Shown piece after piece: positions 9,453 to 18,722 of a stretch of 64,000 nucleotides of DNA (its first letter is position 1; each line of letters starts with the position of its first letter). Under the pieces are notes generated by a model, which was given only the letters and a program-made list of their open reading frames with translations, was not told the DNA's origin and searched no databases. The stretch lies in assembly GCF_037935975.1 (NCBI RefSeq), contig NZ_CP149817.1:2418001-2482000 (forward strand), given 5' to 3'. Source of the stretch: Teredinibacter turnerae. Its GTDB lineage: Bacteria; Pseudomonadota; Gammaproteobacteria; Pseudomonadales; Cellvibrionaceae. Position numbers and translations under genes: made by a program.

Positions 9453-10463
9453 CTATTCCGGTTCTGCCGGGTGCTGGCTGTGGTGATCTTTGCGTTTACT
9501 TATTCGGTGTAATGTGGTTAACAATAATCCCATAACAAACACGAACGCACAGTAGCGCCACCATTTCGTTGGCTCGAGAGGAACCAGCGCCAATGTCGAG
9601 ATCACTTCCGCGAATACAATGAAACACACAAACAGAAGCAGATTTCGCGGCTTTATACGGCGGCAAAACTCTGCTCCAACTGGTGCTCCCACCAGTACAA
9701 CAGGGGCGGCAATCAGCCACAGGGGAGTGAGTTCCGCGGGCAGTGTTTGAAACACAGTGCCTTGCAGCAGAACGCCGACCAGTGACACGCTGGCCATAAC
9801 GATAACCGAGCATTGAGTCGCGAGCTTTAACTCCAGGCGGAAGTAGAGCGCGAGCAGGCAGAACGCAATTAAGTCTGCGCCGGAACCCAATAGACCGGCC
9901 AGTATACCGCCGAGAAATCCTGCTTTTAGGGTCAGTTGAACATCCAGTCGAGAGAGCGGCGGTAGATCCACATAATGTGTTTTTCTATCGCGGTAAACCC
10001 ACAAGTAAATTGCCAAAAATCCCAGTACAAAGAGCGTAAACATCACGCGCAGATCTGTTGCGTCAATGAATGGCTCGATGACAGCGAGTGACAAGGTGAT
10101 CCCTGCGAATGCTGGCGGCAGGAAAATACCGATAAAATGCCACGGGAAATTTCTTACTCGCAGCAAAATGTAGAGCGAGGCGGACGTCATGCCGACGCTT
10201 TGAATCGCCAGTGAAAAAGATTTGGCCACCGCGGGGTCTGTGTGGAGTATTTTTGTGAGGGCTGGAAAAGCAACGGCGCCGCCCCCGAGAAATGTGGCTC
10301 CGGCGACAAAAGAACCCAACGCCATAATCGGTGCAATTAACCACTGCGGCGACTGCCATGCGGACACAACAACCCCCCCGAAGAACAGGAAGTAACAGGT
10401 TATTGCAAGGGCAAGGCCCAATGCGAAGAGCGCAGCTTGAGACAGTTTTGGGGTGAGTCGCAC
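9453..10463 (-). CDS. TauE/SafE family membrane transporter
   Basis: A 336-residue protein with about eight membrane helices arranged as two related halves, typical of the TauE/SafE (DUF81) family of putative sulfite, sulfoacetate or other organic-anion exporters. The first half has ATFLGGGAVAFPALTK and the second GGILAGLLGSGADLIAFCLL, the paired glycine-rich motifs of the family. The substrate cannot be read from sequence. It is 33 bases downstream of the response-regulator gene on the same strand, so the two are probably co-transcribed, although no functional link is known. Confidence 0.85.
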   Translation of the reverse strand: MRLTPKLSQAALFALGLALAITCYFLFFGGVVVSAWQSPQWLIAPIMALGSFVAGATFLGGGAVAFPALTKILHTDPAVAKSFSLAIQSVGMTSASLYILLRVRNFPWHFIGIFLPPAFAGITLSLAVIEPFIDATDLRVMFTLFVLGFLAIYLWVYRDRKTHYVDLPPLSRLDVQLTLKAGFLGGILAGLLGSGADLIAFCLLALYFRLELKLATQCSVIVMASVSLVGVLLQGTVFQTLPAELTPLWLIAAPVVLVGAPVGAEFCRRIKPRNLLLFVCFIVFAEVISTLALVPLEPTKWWRYCAFVFVMGLLLTTLHRISKRKDHHSQHPAEPE

Positions 10464-10496
10464 AGGGTATCTCTATCGGCAGGGTGCGGTGTTTGG

Positions 10497-12155
10497 CTAG
10501 CTTTCGCCGTCGGCCTGCGACAACTTCTGGTAGTGACGCTTCAGATAATCGTAACGGTCGTAATAGCCGGAATTAGTGTCGATGCTGCCAATGCGCTGAA
10601 AGCTGCTGTTAATCACTGCCGCGTCTTCGTCACTTAAGTCTCCGCCGCGGGATTTACTGACGATAGCCTGAATAAGGTTGAGGTTGAGACCAATGTGGTT
10701 TGGGAGTTCCCGCAGCACATCGCGAAAGGCAATAACCGCTCCCACATAGTCCTGCGCCTGATAGTGCAGGATGCCTTGCTTGTTTAACTTGGTGGCGTAC
10801 TGGATACCTTCTTGGGTCACCGGTTCCCGCAGGAGTTTGTCGATACGAACCGCGACTGCAGGGTCTTTGTTTATGCGGGCCAGTTCCTGCAGCAGCATCT
10901 CGCCCGCGTCGTATTGCCCTTGTGCCATAAACGCGCGCGCACAATCAATACACAATTCCACTGGCGTATTTTGTATGGCGCTGAACTTCATTTTGTGAAG
11001 GATGTCTAGAGCTTCGCTGGTAGTGGAGCCCGCACGTTCCGGTTGATTCTGGCTGCGATAAATTTCCGATTCGACCAGCCTGCCGCGCATGGCAACAACC
11101 GGTTGGGTGCCATATTTTTTGTCTACCGCCTTTAGGGTCTCGAGTGCTTCGCTCGAAAACTTGTCTTGCGTTTCCGGTTGCGCGCGCGTCACATTGGTAA
11201 GGCTTTGGGCAAGATACAAATAATCTTCCGGGAGCTCGCGACAGCTGTTACGGCTGTGTTTTACTGCATAGCGATAGGCGTGAACTGCGGCAAGGTCGTC
11301 CCCGACACGGAGACTGATACGCCCCATTTCTCGCTGCCGCTCGGTGGAGCGGGGCGAGATAGCCACAGCATCCGTTAATACCTGCTGTGCCTGCTGGTAA
11401 CGGTTTTGTTGTTCGTAGAGTTCGGCCAATAAATCGTGCGCCTCTACACAGCGGGCGTTCTCGTCGATCAGCGTCTGCAAATGCTGCTCTGCCGTGGCGT
11501 AGTCGAGTAGTCCGGTATGAGCGCGCGCGATCCCGAGTCGACACCAGATGGGTTGGCGTCCTTCAGGGAAGTATTGGTAAACCTCGAGTGCCTGCTGAAA
11601 TCGCCGCTGAGAAATCAGCAGCTCACCGAGCATTTTGCGGGCGTCGTTGCTGTAGCGGCTCTTGCTGGTAATAACCTGCGTACATGCCTTGATTGCCAGG
11701 AGTGGATTCTGTTTGTCCAGGGCGCGCTTGGCATTCAGCAGGGCTTCGTTTTTTAACAGCGCTGCATCCAGGCGGGGGCGCAAACCATCGCGGCTAACCG
11801 GCTTGGCGAGATAATCGTCGGGCTGGTATTCCAGGGCATGCAGTACGTACTGGCTGCCGCTTTCTGCGGTGACCATGACATAGAGCGCCGTGTTTTTCAG
11901 CAGCTTGTGAAACCGCAACTCTTCGAGTAATTGCTGACCGTTTTTACCAGCGCCAAGGTTGTAATCGGCGAGAACGAGGTCATATTGGTGGCGGTGACAA
12001 ATGTCGATGGCTTCTTCGGCGTTGCCCGCTGTGTCAACGTCATTCGCACCGAAGTCGATGAGGATACGCTTGAGTGATGTGCGGATGTCTGGCACATCAT
12101 CTACGACCAGGCAGCGTTTTTGGCTGTAGGTTTTGATGATTTCGATCTGCTTCAT
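10497..12155 (-). CDS. Response regulator receiver protein with TPR repeats
   Basis: I chose the ATG at 12155 because the receiver domain begins there; the open frame runs upstream without family similarity. In 552 residues it has an intact receiver domain (about 13-130): acidic pocket D19/D20 (VVDD), phospho-acceptor D64 (LADYNLG), T96 and K118 (YLAKP). The rest is helical repeats with TPR character (for example AIKACTQVITSKSRYSNDA). There is no DNA-binding or enzymatic output domain, so it probably acts through protein contacts. No histidine kinase is adjacent. Related receiver-TPR proteins occur in Pseudomonas and Vibrio relatives, with poorly known roles. Confidence 0.87.
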   Translation of the reverse strand: MKQIEIIKTYSQKRCLVVDDVPDIRTSLKRILIDFGANDVDTAGNAEEAIDICHRHQYDLVLADYNLGAGKNGQQLLEELRFHKLLKNTALYVMVTAESGSQYVLHALEYQPDDYLAKPVSRDGLRPRLDAALLKNEALLNAKRALDKQNPLLAIKACTQVITSKSRYSNDARKMLGELLISQRRFQQALEVYQYFPEGRQPIWCRLGIARAHTGLLDYATAEQHLQTLIDENARCVEAHDLLAELYEQQNRYQQAQQVLTDAVAISPRSTERQREMGRISLRVGDDLAAVHAYRYAVKHSRNSCRELPEDYLYLAQSLTNVTRAQPETQDKFSSEALETLKAVDKKYGTQPVVAMRGRLVESEIYRSQNQPERAGSTTSEALDILHKMKFSAIQNTPVELCIDCARAFMAQGQYDAGEMLLQELARINKDPAVAVRIDKLLREPVTQEGIQYATKLNKQGILHYQAQDYVGAVIAFRDVLRELPNHIGLNLNLIQAIVSKSRGGDLSDEDAAVINSSFQRIGSIDTNSGYYDRYDYLKRHYQKLSQADGES

Positions 12156-12304
12156 GCCTGGCTGGCAGTGTCCTGGATTAATGACGATTAGGGTTTGACC
12201 CGAACTGCGAGCTACAGCCTCGGTGCACTTTGTTAATTGTAGAACATTACCATAGCGGGAAGGAGCGTGGGCTATAAAAACCTGTAATCTTATATCACTC
12301 GCAC

Positions 12305-12334
12305 TTGGGGAAACTGGGCGCGCTCTGCTAGAAT
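12305..12334 (+). promoter_or_regulatory. Candidate sigma-70 promoter for cvpA-purF
   Basis: TTGGGG (12305-12310) and TAGAAT (12329-12334) are 18 bases apart, and TGC directly before the -10 makes an extended -10 element. It lies 38 bases before the cvpA start. I see no clear PurR-type operator. Confidence 0.45.
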
Positions 12335-12371
12335 TGCGCCTTGTTTTTAGCACCTCGAGCAAGCATATCGA

Positions 12372-12869
12372 ATGAACTGGGCAGACTGGGTTATTCTCGC
12401 AATACTGGTAGTGTCCAGTCTCATAAGTCTCAAGCGCGGCTTTGTAAAAGAAGCCTTATCGATGGCAAATTGGGTGTTGGCGTTCTTCGTCGCCATGACA
12501 TTCCGCGATCAGCTATCCTCTCTATTAATTGACTATATACAAACCCCTTCAGTGCGAGATATGGCTGCGTTTGCGGCGCTTTTCGCTGCAACGTTAATCG
12601 TAGGGGCGATGGTCAATTACCTGATAGGCGAGCTGGTGCGCATGACCGGATTGTCGGGCACGGACAGACTGTTTGGCATGATGTTCGGGCTGGTGCGGGG
12701 CTTTGTTGTAGTGATGGCTATTATTCTGATTGTTCCTGGCATTTTGCCGATAGATCAGGATCCATGGTGGAATGAATCGAAATTGATTCCTTCACTGATG
12801 CAATTTGAAGATTGGTGTCGGGCTGCCGCGAAAGAAATTTCTGCGGCGGCATCGAGCTTACTTAACTGA
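12372..12869 (+). CDS. cvpA: CvpA family membrane protein
   Basis: A 165-residue protein with four predicted membrane helices (starting WADWVILAILVVSSLISL) and the family segment GTDRLFGMMFGLVRGF. CvpA is named for colicin V production in E. coli and is linked to envelope homeostasis; its biochemical role is unclear. It is 21 bases upstream of purF, the usual pairing, and is transcribed away from the response-regulator gene. In E. coli dedD directly precedes cvpA; here two minus-strand genes separate them. Confidence 0.93.
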   Translation: MNWADWVILAILVVSSLISLKRGFVKEALSMANWVLAFFVAMTFRDQLSSLLIDYIQTPSVRDMAAFAALFAATLIVGAMVNYLIGELVRMTGLSGTDRLFGMMFGLVRGFVVVMAIILIVPGILPIDQDPWWNESKLIPSLMQFEDWCRAAAKEISAAASSLLN

Positions 12870-12890
12870 GGCGTTCTTTAAGGTTTAACT

Positions 12891-14411
12891 ATGTGCGGTA
12901 TTGTTGGAATTGTCGGTAAATCCGATGTAAATCTGGCTCTTTACGATGCATTGACCATGCTCCAACACCGCGGCCAGGACGCCGCAGGTATCATGACTTG
13001 CCACGCGGGAAAATTTGCGCAACAAAAAGCGGTAGGTCTGGTTAAGGACGTGTTTCGCACGCGTCATATGCAACGTTTAATCGGCAACATGGGAATAGGG
13101 CACGTGCGCTATCCCACTGCGGGCAGTACAGGCCCGGCGCTGGCACAGCCATTCTATGTAAACTCCCCCTACGGGATTGCACTGGCTCACAACGGGAATC
13201 TCACCAATACAGAACAACTTTCCGAAGATCTGTTTAAGGGTGATTTGCGCCATGTGAATACTGATTCGGATTCGGAAGTGTTGCTGAACGTGTTCGCCCA
13301 TGAGCTTCAGTTGCAGGGTAAAATGCGCCCGGAAGCAGAAGATGTGTTCAAAGCGGTGAGCGGTGTGCATTACCGCGCGCGCGGAGGCTACGCTGTAGTG
13401 GGTATGATCGCCAATTACGGTGTGTTTGCCTTTCGCGATCCCAACGGGATTCGCCCACTGGTCTACGGCTACCGCGATACAGACCAGGGCCGCGCTTACA
13501 TGATCGCCAGCGAGAGTGTCGCTCTGGACGTACTCGGCTTTAAACTGGTGCGCGATGTCGCTCCTGGCGAGTGTGTTTATATTGATGTGAATGGCGTTCT
13601 TACTACACATCAGTGTGCTCTGAACCCGCGTTGCGCCCCCTGCATTTTCGAGCATGTGTACTTTGCGCGCCCAGACTCGATTATGGATGGTGTTTCCGTA
13701 TACAAGGCGCGCTTGCGGCAAGGGGAACGTCTGGCAGAGAAGATTCTGCGCGAGCGCCCCGACCACGATATTGATGTGGTTATTCCTATCCCCGATAGCA
13801 GTCGCGTCGCTGGGCAAGCCGTTGCACAGACGCTGGGCGTCAAATTCCGTGAAGGCCTGGTTAAAAACCGCTACATAGGTCGCACCTTCATTATGCCGGG
13901 GCAGCAGTTGCGGAAAAAATCGGTGCGGCAGAAACTCAATGTGATTGATCTGGAGTTTCGCGATAAGAACGTGTTGCTGGTGGATGACTCCATTGTGCGC
14001 GGCACCACGTGCGAGCAGATAATCCAGATGGCCCGCGATGCCGGTGCGGCAAAAGTGTACTTCGCGTCTGCGGCCCCTCCAGTTAAATACCCCAATGTGT
14101 ACGGTATTGATATGCCGAGCGCGACAGAGTTGATCGCTCATGATCGCACCGAACAGGAAGTGCGTGAAGCCATTGGCGCCGACTGGCTAATTTATCAGGA
14201 CCTTGATGACCTTGTTGCTGCTTCCGCAGAGGGCAACCCGGAAATCAACCAGTTTGATTGTTCCGTCTTTACTGGTGAATACGTTACCGGCGATGTGGAC
14301 GAGACATATTTTGGCCGTCTTGATGCTGCACGTAACGACAAAGTGAAAGCGGCGCGCGACCGTCAGTTGCACACCAGTGACAGCGCCATGGTAGGTATTC
14401 ACAACGACTAG
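12891..14411 (+). CDS. purF: Amidophosphoribosyltransferase
   Basis: PurF makes 5-phosphoribosylamine from PRPP and glutamine, the first step of purine synthesis. After removal of Met the N-terminal nucleophile is Cys ([13 protein letters not shown]2); the glutaminase domain has [11 protein letters not shown], and the phosphoribosyltransferase PRPP loop is [13 protein letters not shown] (about residues 361-373). At 506 residues it matches the E. coli form without an N-terminal propeptide. It has no iron-sulfur cluster type cysteine pattern. It follows cvpA closely, so the two are co-transcribed. Confidence 0.97.
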   Translation: MCGIVGIVGKSDVNLALYDALTMLQHRGQDAAGIMTCHAGKFAQQKAVGLVKDVFRTRHMQRLIGNMGIGHVRYPTAGSTGPALAQPFYVNSPYGIALAHNGNLTNTEQLSEDLFKGDLRHVNTDSDSEVLLNVFAHELQLQGKMRPEAEDVFKAVSGVHYRARGGYAVVGMIANYGVFAFRDPNGIRPLVYGYRDTDQGRAYMIASESVALDVLGFKLVRDVAPGECVYIDVNGVLTTHQCALNPRCAPCIFEHVYFARPDSIMDGVSVYKARLRQGERLAEKILRERPDHDIDVVIPIPDSSRVAGQAVAQTLGVKFREGLVKNRYIGRTFIMPGQQLRKKSVRQKLNVIDLEFRDKNVLLVDDSIVRGTTCEQIIQMARDAGAAKVYFASAAPPVKYPNVYGIDMPSATELIAHDRTEQEVREAIGADWLIYQDLDDLVAASAEGNPEINQFDCSVFTGEYVTGDVDETYFGRLDAARNDKVKAARDRQLHTSDSAMVGIHND

Positions 14412-14444
14412 TTAGACGTCGCTCTGACGTCGACATCTCTACAC

Positions 14445-14470
14445 TGCGCGGGCGGGTTCACGCTCGCGCA
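14445..14470 (+). other. GC-rich hairpin between purF and metZ
   Basis: TGCGCGGGCG (14445-14454) pairs with CGCTCGCGCA (14461-14470) with one G-T wobble and a 6-base loop. No T tract follows, so it is not a typical intrinsic terminator; it may be an mRNA-stabilising or attenuating hairpin in the 104-base purF-metZ gap. A direct repeat of GACGTCG lies just upstream (14415-14432). Confidence 0.35.
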
Positions 14471-14515
14471 AATCAACCCGCATCCCACTGGATTCCCAGA
14501 TTTTCGGAGTCAACA

Positions 14516-15724
14516 ATGACCGACCACCACAGCGACAGTTTCGATTTTCTTGCCGGCGCAGAACTGGACACCCTGGCCGTGCGCGCTGGGCAGGTGAGGG
14601 GGCCGGAAGGTGAGCACAGCGAACCTATCTACACGACCTCAAGCTTTGTATTTGCGTCCGCCGCCCAGGCCGCCGCGCGATTTCGCGGAGACGACCCAGG
14701 CAATGTGTATTCCCGCTATACCAACCCCACAGTGCGTACTTTTGAAGACCGCATTGCGGCGCTGGAAGGTGGCGAGGCGGGCGTTGCAACTGCGTCTGGC
14801 ATGGCGGCCATCTTGAGCACCTGCATGGCATTGTTGTCTGCAGGGGACCACGTGGTTTGTTCGCGGAGTGTGTTTGGCACCACGACGGTTCTGTTCACCA
14901 AATATTTGCAGAAATTCGGCGTGCAGGTGGATCTTGTTGCGTTGACGGATATGGCGGCGTGGGAGCAATCCCTTAAGCCCAACACACGTCTGCTATTTCT
15001 GGAAACACCATCCAACCCCATTTGTGATGTTGCCGATGTGCGCAAACTGGCCGATCTTGCCCACAGTAACGGTTGCCTGCTGGTAGTGGATAACTGCTTT
15101 TGTACGCCTGCTTTGCAGAAACCCCTGGCGCTGGGTGCTGACATAGTCGTTCACTCGGCAACCAAGTTCCTTGATGGACAAGGGCGGTGTATGGGAGGCG
15201 CGGTCGTCGGGCAGGCAGAACACATGGCTGAAATTACCGCATTTCTGCGCACCTGCGGTCCAACGATGAGCCCATTCAATGCCTGGGTTTTCGTGAAAGG
15301 GCTTGAAACACTTCGCCTGCGTATGGAAGCTCATTCGGCGAGCGCTTTGGCGCTTGCACAGTGGTTGAACGAACACCCCAAAGTAGGCAAAGTTAACTAT
15401 GCGGGCTTACCAGAGCATCCGGGTCACACGCTGGCTGCACAGCAGCAGTCCGCATTTGGCGGAGTGCTGTCATTCGAAGTGCTGCCAAATACTCGAGAAG
15501 CCGCCTGGACGGTTGTGGATGCGGCGCGGATCATGTCGTTGACTGCCAATCTAGGGGATGCAAAAACCACGATCGTTCACCCTGCAACCACAACTCATGG
15601 CCGCTTGAGCGATGAGGAGCGGTCTGCAGCGGGCATTTCCGAAGGCCTTATTCGTGTAGCCGTCGGTCTGGAAAGTATTAACGATTTGAAAAAGGATCTC
15701 GACCACGGTCTCTCCTTGCTGTAG
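14516..15724 (+). CDS. metZ: O-succinylhomoserine sulfhydrylase
   Basis: A 402-residue PLP enzyme of the Cys/Met metabolism family. The PLP lysine is at about K217 in HSATKFLDGQGR; YSRYTNPT and ASGMAAILS are family motifs. The best fit is MetZ, which makes homocysteine from O-succinylhomoserine and sulfide, on the basis of its length and start (LAVRAGQVRGPEGEHSEPIY) and its position after purF as in Pseudomonas. Cystathionine gamma-synthase or beta-lyase are less likely alternatives. It would supply methionine by direct sulfhydrylation. Confidence 0.92.
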   Translation: MTDHHSDSFDFLAGAELDTLAVRAGQVRGPEGEHSEPIYTTSSFVFASAAQAAARFRGDDPGNVYSRYTNPTVRTFEDRIAALEGGEAGVATASGMAAILSTCMALLSAGDHVVCSRSVFGTTTVLFTKYLQKFGVQVDLVALTDMAAWEQSLKPNTRLLFLETPSNPICDVADVRKLADLAHSNGCLLVVDNCFCTPALQKPLALGADIVVHSATKFLDGQGRCMGGAVVGQAEHMAEITAFLRTCGPTMSPFNAWVFVKGLETLRLRMEAHSASALALAQWLNEHPKVGKVNYAGLPEHPGHTLAAQQQSAFGGVLSFEVLPNTREAAWTVVDAARIMSLTANLGDAKTTIVHPATTTHGRLSDEERSAAGISEGLIRVAVGLESINDLKKDLDHGLSLL

Positions 15725-15739
15725 CGCTGAACGCGTTCC

Positions 15740-16717
15740 GTGGTGCGGTTCCGATTACTCCTGACCCGCCTGGGTCAGCCCCGGGAAAAGCGCCGGCTGG
15801 GCTATTTCGTTCTCGCTCTGCTGGCGGTTTTTAATTCGTGGTTGCTCTTTGTTTATCATCTTCCTGGCCACACGTTGTTCTGGTACACGCTTCAGGATGC
15901 CGGTCATGGGCTCATCTTTCTAACGCTGTCACTCGCGCTGTGCGTTTGTTTCCATCTCTTGTTTTCCATTCCTCCCACACGTGTCGTGCTCTGGGTATTC
16001 GGTGTCTGCCTGGCTTTTGGCGGCGGCGCCGAGTTGGTTCAGGCCCTGGTCGGGCGAAGCCCCAGTTGGGGTGACTTCTGGCTCGATGTGCTCGGTACCT
16101 CTGCGGGCCTTTCGCTCTACCTGAGCAGTCTGTCGAACGGGCCTGTACGATGGATTTGCCTGTTGCTGGCGTTTGCTTTGATGTGGATCGATTTATCCAC
16201 GCCGTTACGTGTGCACTGGGCGGAAAATCAGCGTCAGAAGCAGTTTCCAGTGCTGGCTGATTTTGATAACCGTTGGCTCAACGGCTTCGTACGCGCAGCA
16301 GACACCGCGCGCTGGCAGACCGTGCCCGCACCGGTGGCATGGCGAGGGCATGACTCCATCGTTGCCCGGCTGGATCAATTCCCCGGTGACTGGCCCGGTT
16401 TGCACCTGTTCGAAGTAGAGCCCAACTGGTCGAACTACACGGTGTTCAGTTTTGATGTGTTCAACCCGTCGCAAACGGTTGCGCGAGTCACTGTGCGGAT
16501 CAGCGATATTGCCCACAATCACATGTACCCAGACCGATTTAATCGAATGTACAAGTTCAAACCGGGCGCTCAGCACATCGAAATCTCGCTGGACAAAGTT
16601 CGTAGTGCGCCGCGTACCCGTGAGATGGATTTGACCCGGATGAAGGCAGTGATTATTTATACTTATCGCTTAAACGAAGAGCGCACGCTCTATTTCGATA
16701 ATATTCAACTTCGCTAG
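15740..16717 (+). CDS. VanZ-like membrane protein with beta-rich C-terminal domain
   Basis: This 325-residue protein begins at the GTG at 15740. Residues about 20-165 carry four to five membrane helices of VanZ-like type, including DAGHGLIFLTLSLAL and AELVQALVGRSPSWGDFWLD (the E..Q and D..D pattern of VanZ domains). Residues about 185-325 form a soluble, probably periplasmic, domain with aromatic and Asn/Asp-rich strands (YTVFSFDVFNPSQ, ending RTLYFDNIQLR), reminiscent of carbohydrate-binding jelly rolls. The substrate is unknown. It begins 15 bases after metZ and ends 57 bases before moxR. Confidence 0.7.
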   Translation: MVRFRLLLTRLGQPREKRRLGYFVLALLAVFNSWLLFVYHLPGHTLFWYTLQDAGHGLIFLTLSLALCVCFHLLFSIPPTRVVLWVFGVCLAFGGGAELVQALVGRSPSWGDFWLDVLGTSAGLSLYLSSLSNGPVRWICLLLAFALMWIDLSTPLRVHWAENQRQKQFPVLADFDNRWLNGFVRAADTARWQTVPAPVAWRGHDSIVARLDQFPGDWPGLHLFEVEPNWSNYTVFSFDVFNPSQTVARVTVRISDIAHNHMYPDRFNRMYKFKPGAQHIEISLDKVRSAPRTREMDLTRMKAVIIYTYRLNEERTLYFDNIQLR

Positions 16718-16774
16718 CTTACCGGTCACAACATAGGCTCATAACCTCCTGTCTGCCTGCTAGACTCTGTTTAT

Positions 16775-17707
16775 ATGAAAAAAAATATAGATAACTTGTT
16801 ACACGCTGTCGACAGTGTACTGCTCGGTAAACACCACCAAGTGAAACTTGCTGTCGCATGCCTTCTGGCCCGCGGCCACCTTTTGATTGAGGATCTCCCG
16901 GGCATGGGGAAAACGACCCTGGCGCAATGCCTGGCACGGGTATTGGGGTTGGATTACCAGCGCGTACAATTTACCTCCGATTTATTGCCTGCAGATATTC
17001 TTGGCGCAGCAATATTCGATCGCCAAAACAGCGATTTTCGCTTTTTGCCAGGCCCCGTGTTTACCCAGGTGCTGCTGGCGGATGAAGTGAACCGTTCTAC
17101 GCCGAAAACCCAAAGTGCGCTGCTCGAAGCCATGGAAGAGCAACAGGTTACCGTAGAGGGTGAAACCCGGCCGCTGCCAACCCCGTTTTTCGTTATCGCG
17201 ACACAAAACCCGCAGACTCAAGCGGGCACTTATCCGCTTCCTGAGTCGCAACTCGATCGGTTTCTCATGCGTGTTTCGCTGGGTTACCCTTCTCGCGCCG
17301 CTGAACAGCAATTGCTGAAAGGTGCTGATCCACGAGGTCGTTTGCAGGACATCGAGCCGGTAATGGCTCTGGAGGAGTTGCAGGGGTTACAAACACAGGT
17401 TGACGGTATTAAGGCCACGGACCAGCTGTTGGATTATTTGCAGCGTTTGGTGGATTTCACGCGCCACGATGCTAGTTTTACTTACGGCATCTCACCCCGC
17501 GGTGCAATGGCCTGGTTGCGTGCGGCAAAAGCCTGGGCACTGATCGAACAGCGGGATTTCCTGCTGCCAGACGATATTCAAGCGGTGATGACACCCGTGG
17601 TGGGGCACCGGGTTCGCGGGTTGCCTTCCGGCTCCGCTGAACGCTCGGTTCGCAGTGGAGACGTGCTGGTCGAGCATTTGTTGAATAGTGTCGATGTGCT
17701 TGCCTGA
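16775..17707 (+). CDS. MoxR-type AAA+ ATPase
   Basis: A 310-residue AAA+ ATPase of the MoxR group: Walker A GMGKTT (43-48), Walker B LLADEVNR (about 100-107), sensor IATQNPQTQAGTYPLPE and a C-terminal lid with ISPRGAMAWLRAAKAWA. MoxR proteins act as chaperone-like ATPases and are nearly always found with DUF58 proteins, as here. The next gene starts 13 bases after the stop. There is no VWA-domain (BatA/BatB) gene downstream, so this is the short moxR-DUF58-tgpA version of the cluster. Confidence 0.93.
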   Translation: MKKNIDNLLHAVDSVLLGKHHQVKLAVACLLARGHLLIEDLPGMGKTTLAQCLARVLGLDYQRVQFTSDLLPADILGAAIFDRQNSDFRFLPGPVFTQVLLADEVNRSTPKTQSALLEAMEEQQVTVEGETRPLPTPFFVIATQNPQTQAGTYPLPESQLDRFLMRVSLGYPSRAAEQQLLKGADPRGRLQDIEPVMALEELQGLQTQVDGIKATDQLLDYLQRLVDFTRHDASFTYGISPRGAMAWLRAAKAWALIEQRDFLLPDDIQAVMTPVVGHRVRGLPSGSAERSVRSGDVLVEHLLNSVDVLA

Positions 17708-17720
17708 GGCCATCCGTTAA

Positions 17721-18698
17721 ATGTTTCGTGGCTGGATTGCAGGTTTGCAGCAATACTTTGAGGCACGCTTTTTTCGTTTCATCGACAAGCGTGTACAGTC
17801 GCGGAAGTTACACCGACTGACCCGGGACAAACTGTATATCTTCCCCTCCAAGCGCGGTCTCGCGTTCATCGGGCTCATTTTGCTGCTCTGGTTGATCGGT
17901 ACCAACTATCAGAACAACCTTATTTTGGCGCTCGCGTTTCTGCTGTCCAGCATCATGGTCGTCACTATCCTGCAGACCCACGCTAACCTCAACGCACTCG
18001 AGCTGGAATTTGCCGGTGTCGCGCCGGTACACGCGGGCGAACTCGCCGAATTCATGTTTACTTTGCGCTCAACGCGATCGCGCTATGTGGAAAACATCGA
18101 AATCTGTTGGCAGGATGAAGATGAGGGGGTAATGGGGGTCGATGTCGCGCCTGATGGATCAACGACGGTGACGGTGCCGTCGAGCACCTATTTTCGGGGC
18201 TGGCACAGTCCAGCTCGCATGAGAGTCCAAACCTTCTATCCTCTGGGGATACTCCGCTGCTGGACCTGGTTGAATTGGGATGTGCAAGTGCTGGTGTACC
18301 CAGCGCCAATTGAAATGAGTTATCGCTCAGCAGTGGTCGGGGACAACGAGGGCGACGGTCAGCACCCGCTGCGGGGTGGGCAGGATTACCACGGCCTGCG
18401 TCCCTATGTGCCGGGCGACGGTCTCAGGCGCGTTTCCTGGAAGCATCTGGCTCAGGAGAAAGGGCTCTTTGTCAAAGATTTCAGTCAAAGCGTGACTCAG
18501 GAACGGTGGCTGGATATCGACGCGATGCCGGTCAGTGATCTGGAATCCCAGTTGGCCGGGTTGTGTTATTGGGCGCTCAGATTCGCTGCAGATGACGACT
18601 ACTACGGGCTGCGTTTGGGTCATCAGGTGCTGGCGCCAGACAAGGGTGTTGAGCATACGCGCAGAGTACTCAACTATCTTGCGGTGTATGGCCTTTGA
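17721..18698 (+). CDS. DUF58 domain protein
   Basis: A 325-residue protein with two N-terminal membrane helices (about residues 48-85, FIGLILLLWLIGTNYQNN and LILALAFLLSSIMVVTIL) and a C-terminal DUF58 domain. The conserved DUF58 core is GGQDYHGLRPYVPGDGLRRV followed by SWKH. DUF58 proteins are VWA-related partners of MoxR ATPases; their molecular task is not settled. The gene lies between moxR and the transglutaminase with gaps of 13 and 24 bases. Confidence 0.9.
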   Translation: MFRGWIAGLQQYFEARFFRFIDKRVQSRKLHRLTRDKLYIFPSKRGLAFIGLILLLWLIGTNYQNNLILALAFLLSSIMVVTILQTHANLNALELEFAGVAPVHAGELAEFMFTLRSTRSRYVENIEICWQDEDEGVMGVDVAPDGSTTVTVPSSTYFRGWHSPARMRVQTFYPLGILRCWTWLNWDVQVLVYPAPIEMSYRSAVVGDNEGDGQHPLRGGQDYHGLRPYVPGDGLRRVSWKHLAQEKGLFVKDFSQSVTQERWLDIDAMPVSDLESQLAGLCYWALRFAADDDYYGLRLGHQVLAPDKGVEHTRRVLNYLAVYGL

Positions 18699-18722
18699 GG
18701 ACAGAGTGCTTATGAGGTCTAC

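Noticed and set aside
13077-14141. A 354-codon frame on the minus strand inside purF
   Set aside because: purF is complete and unambiguous; the antisense product is rich in His, Cys and Arg and without domain features.
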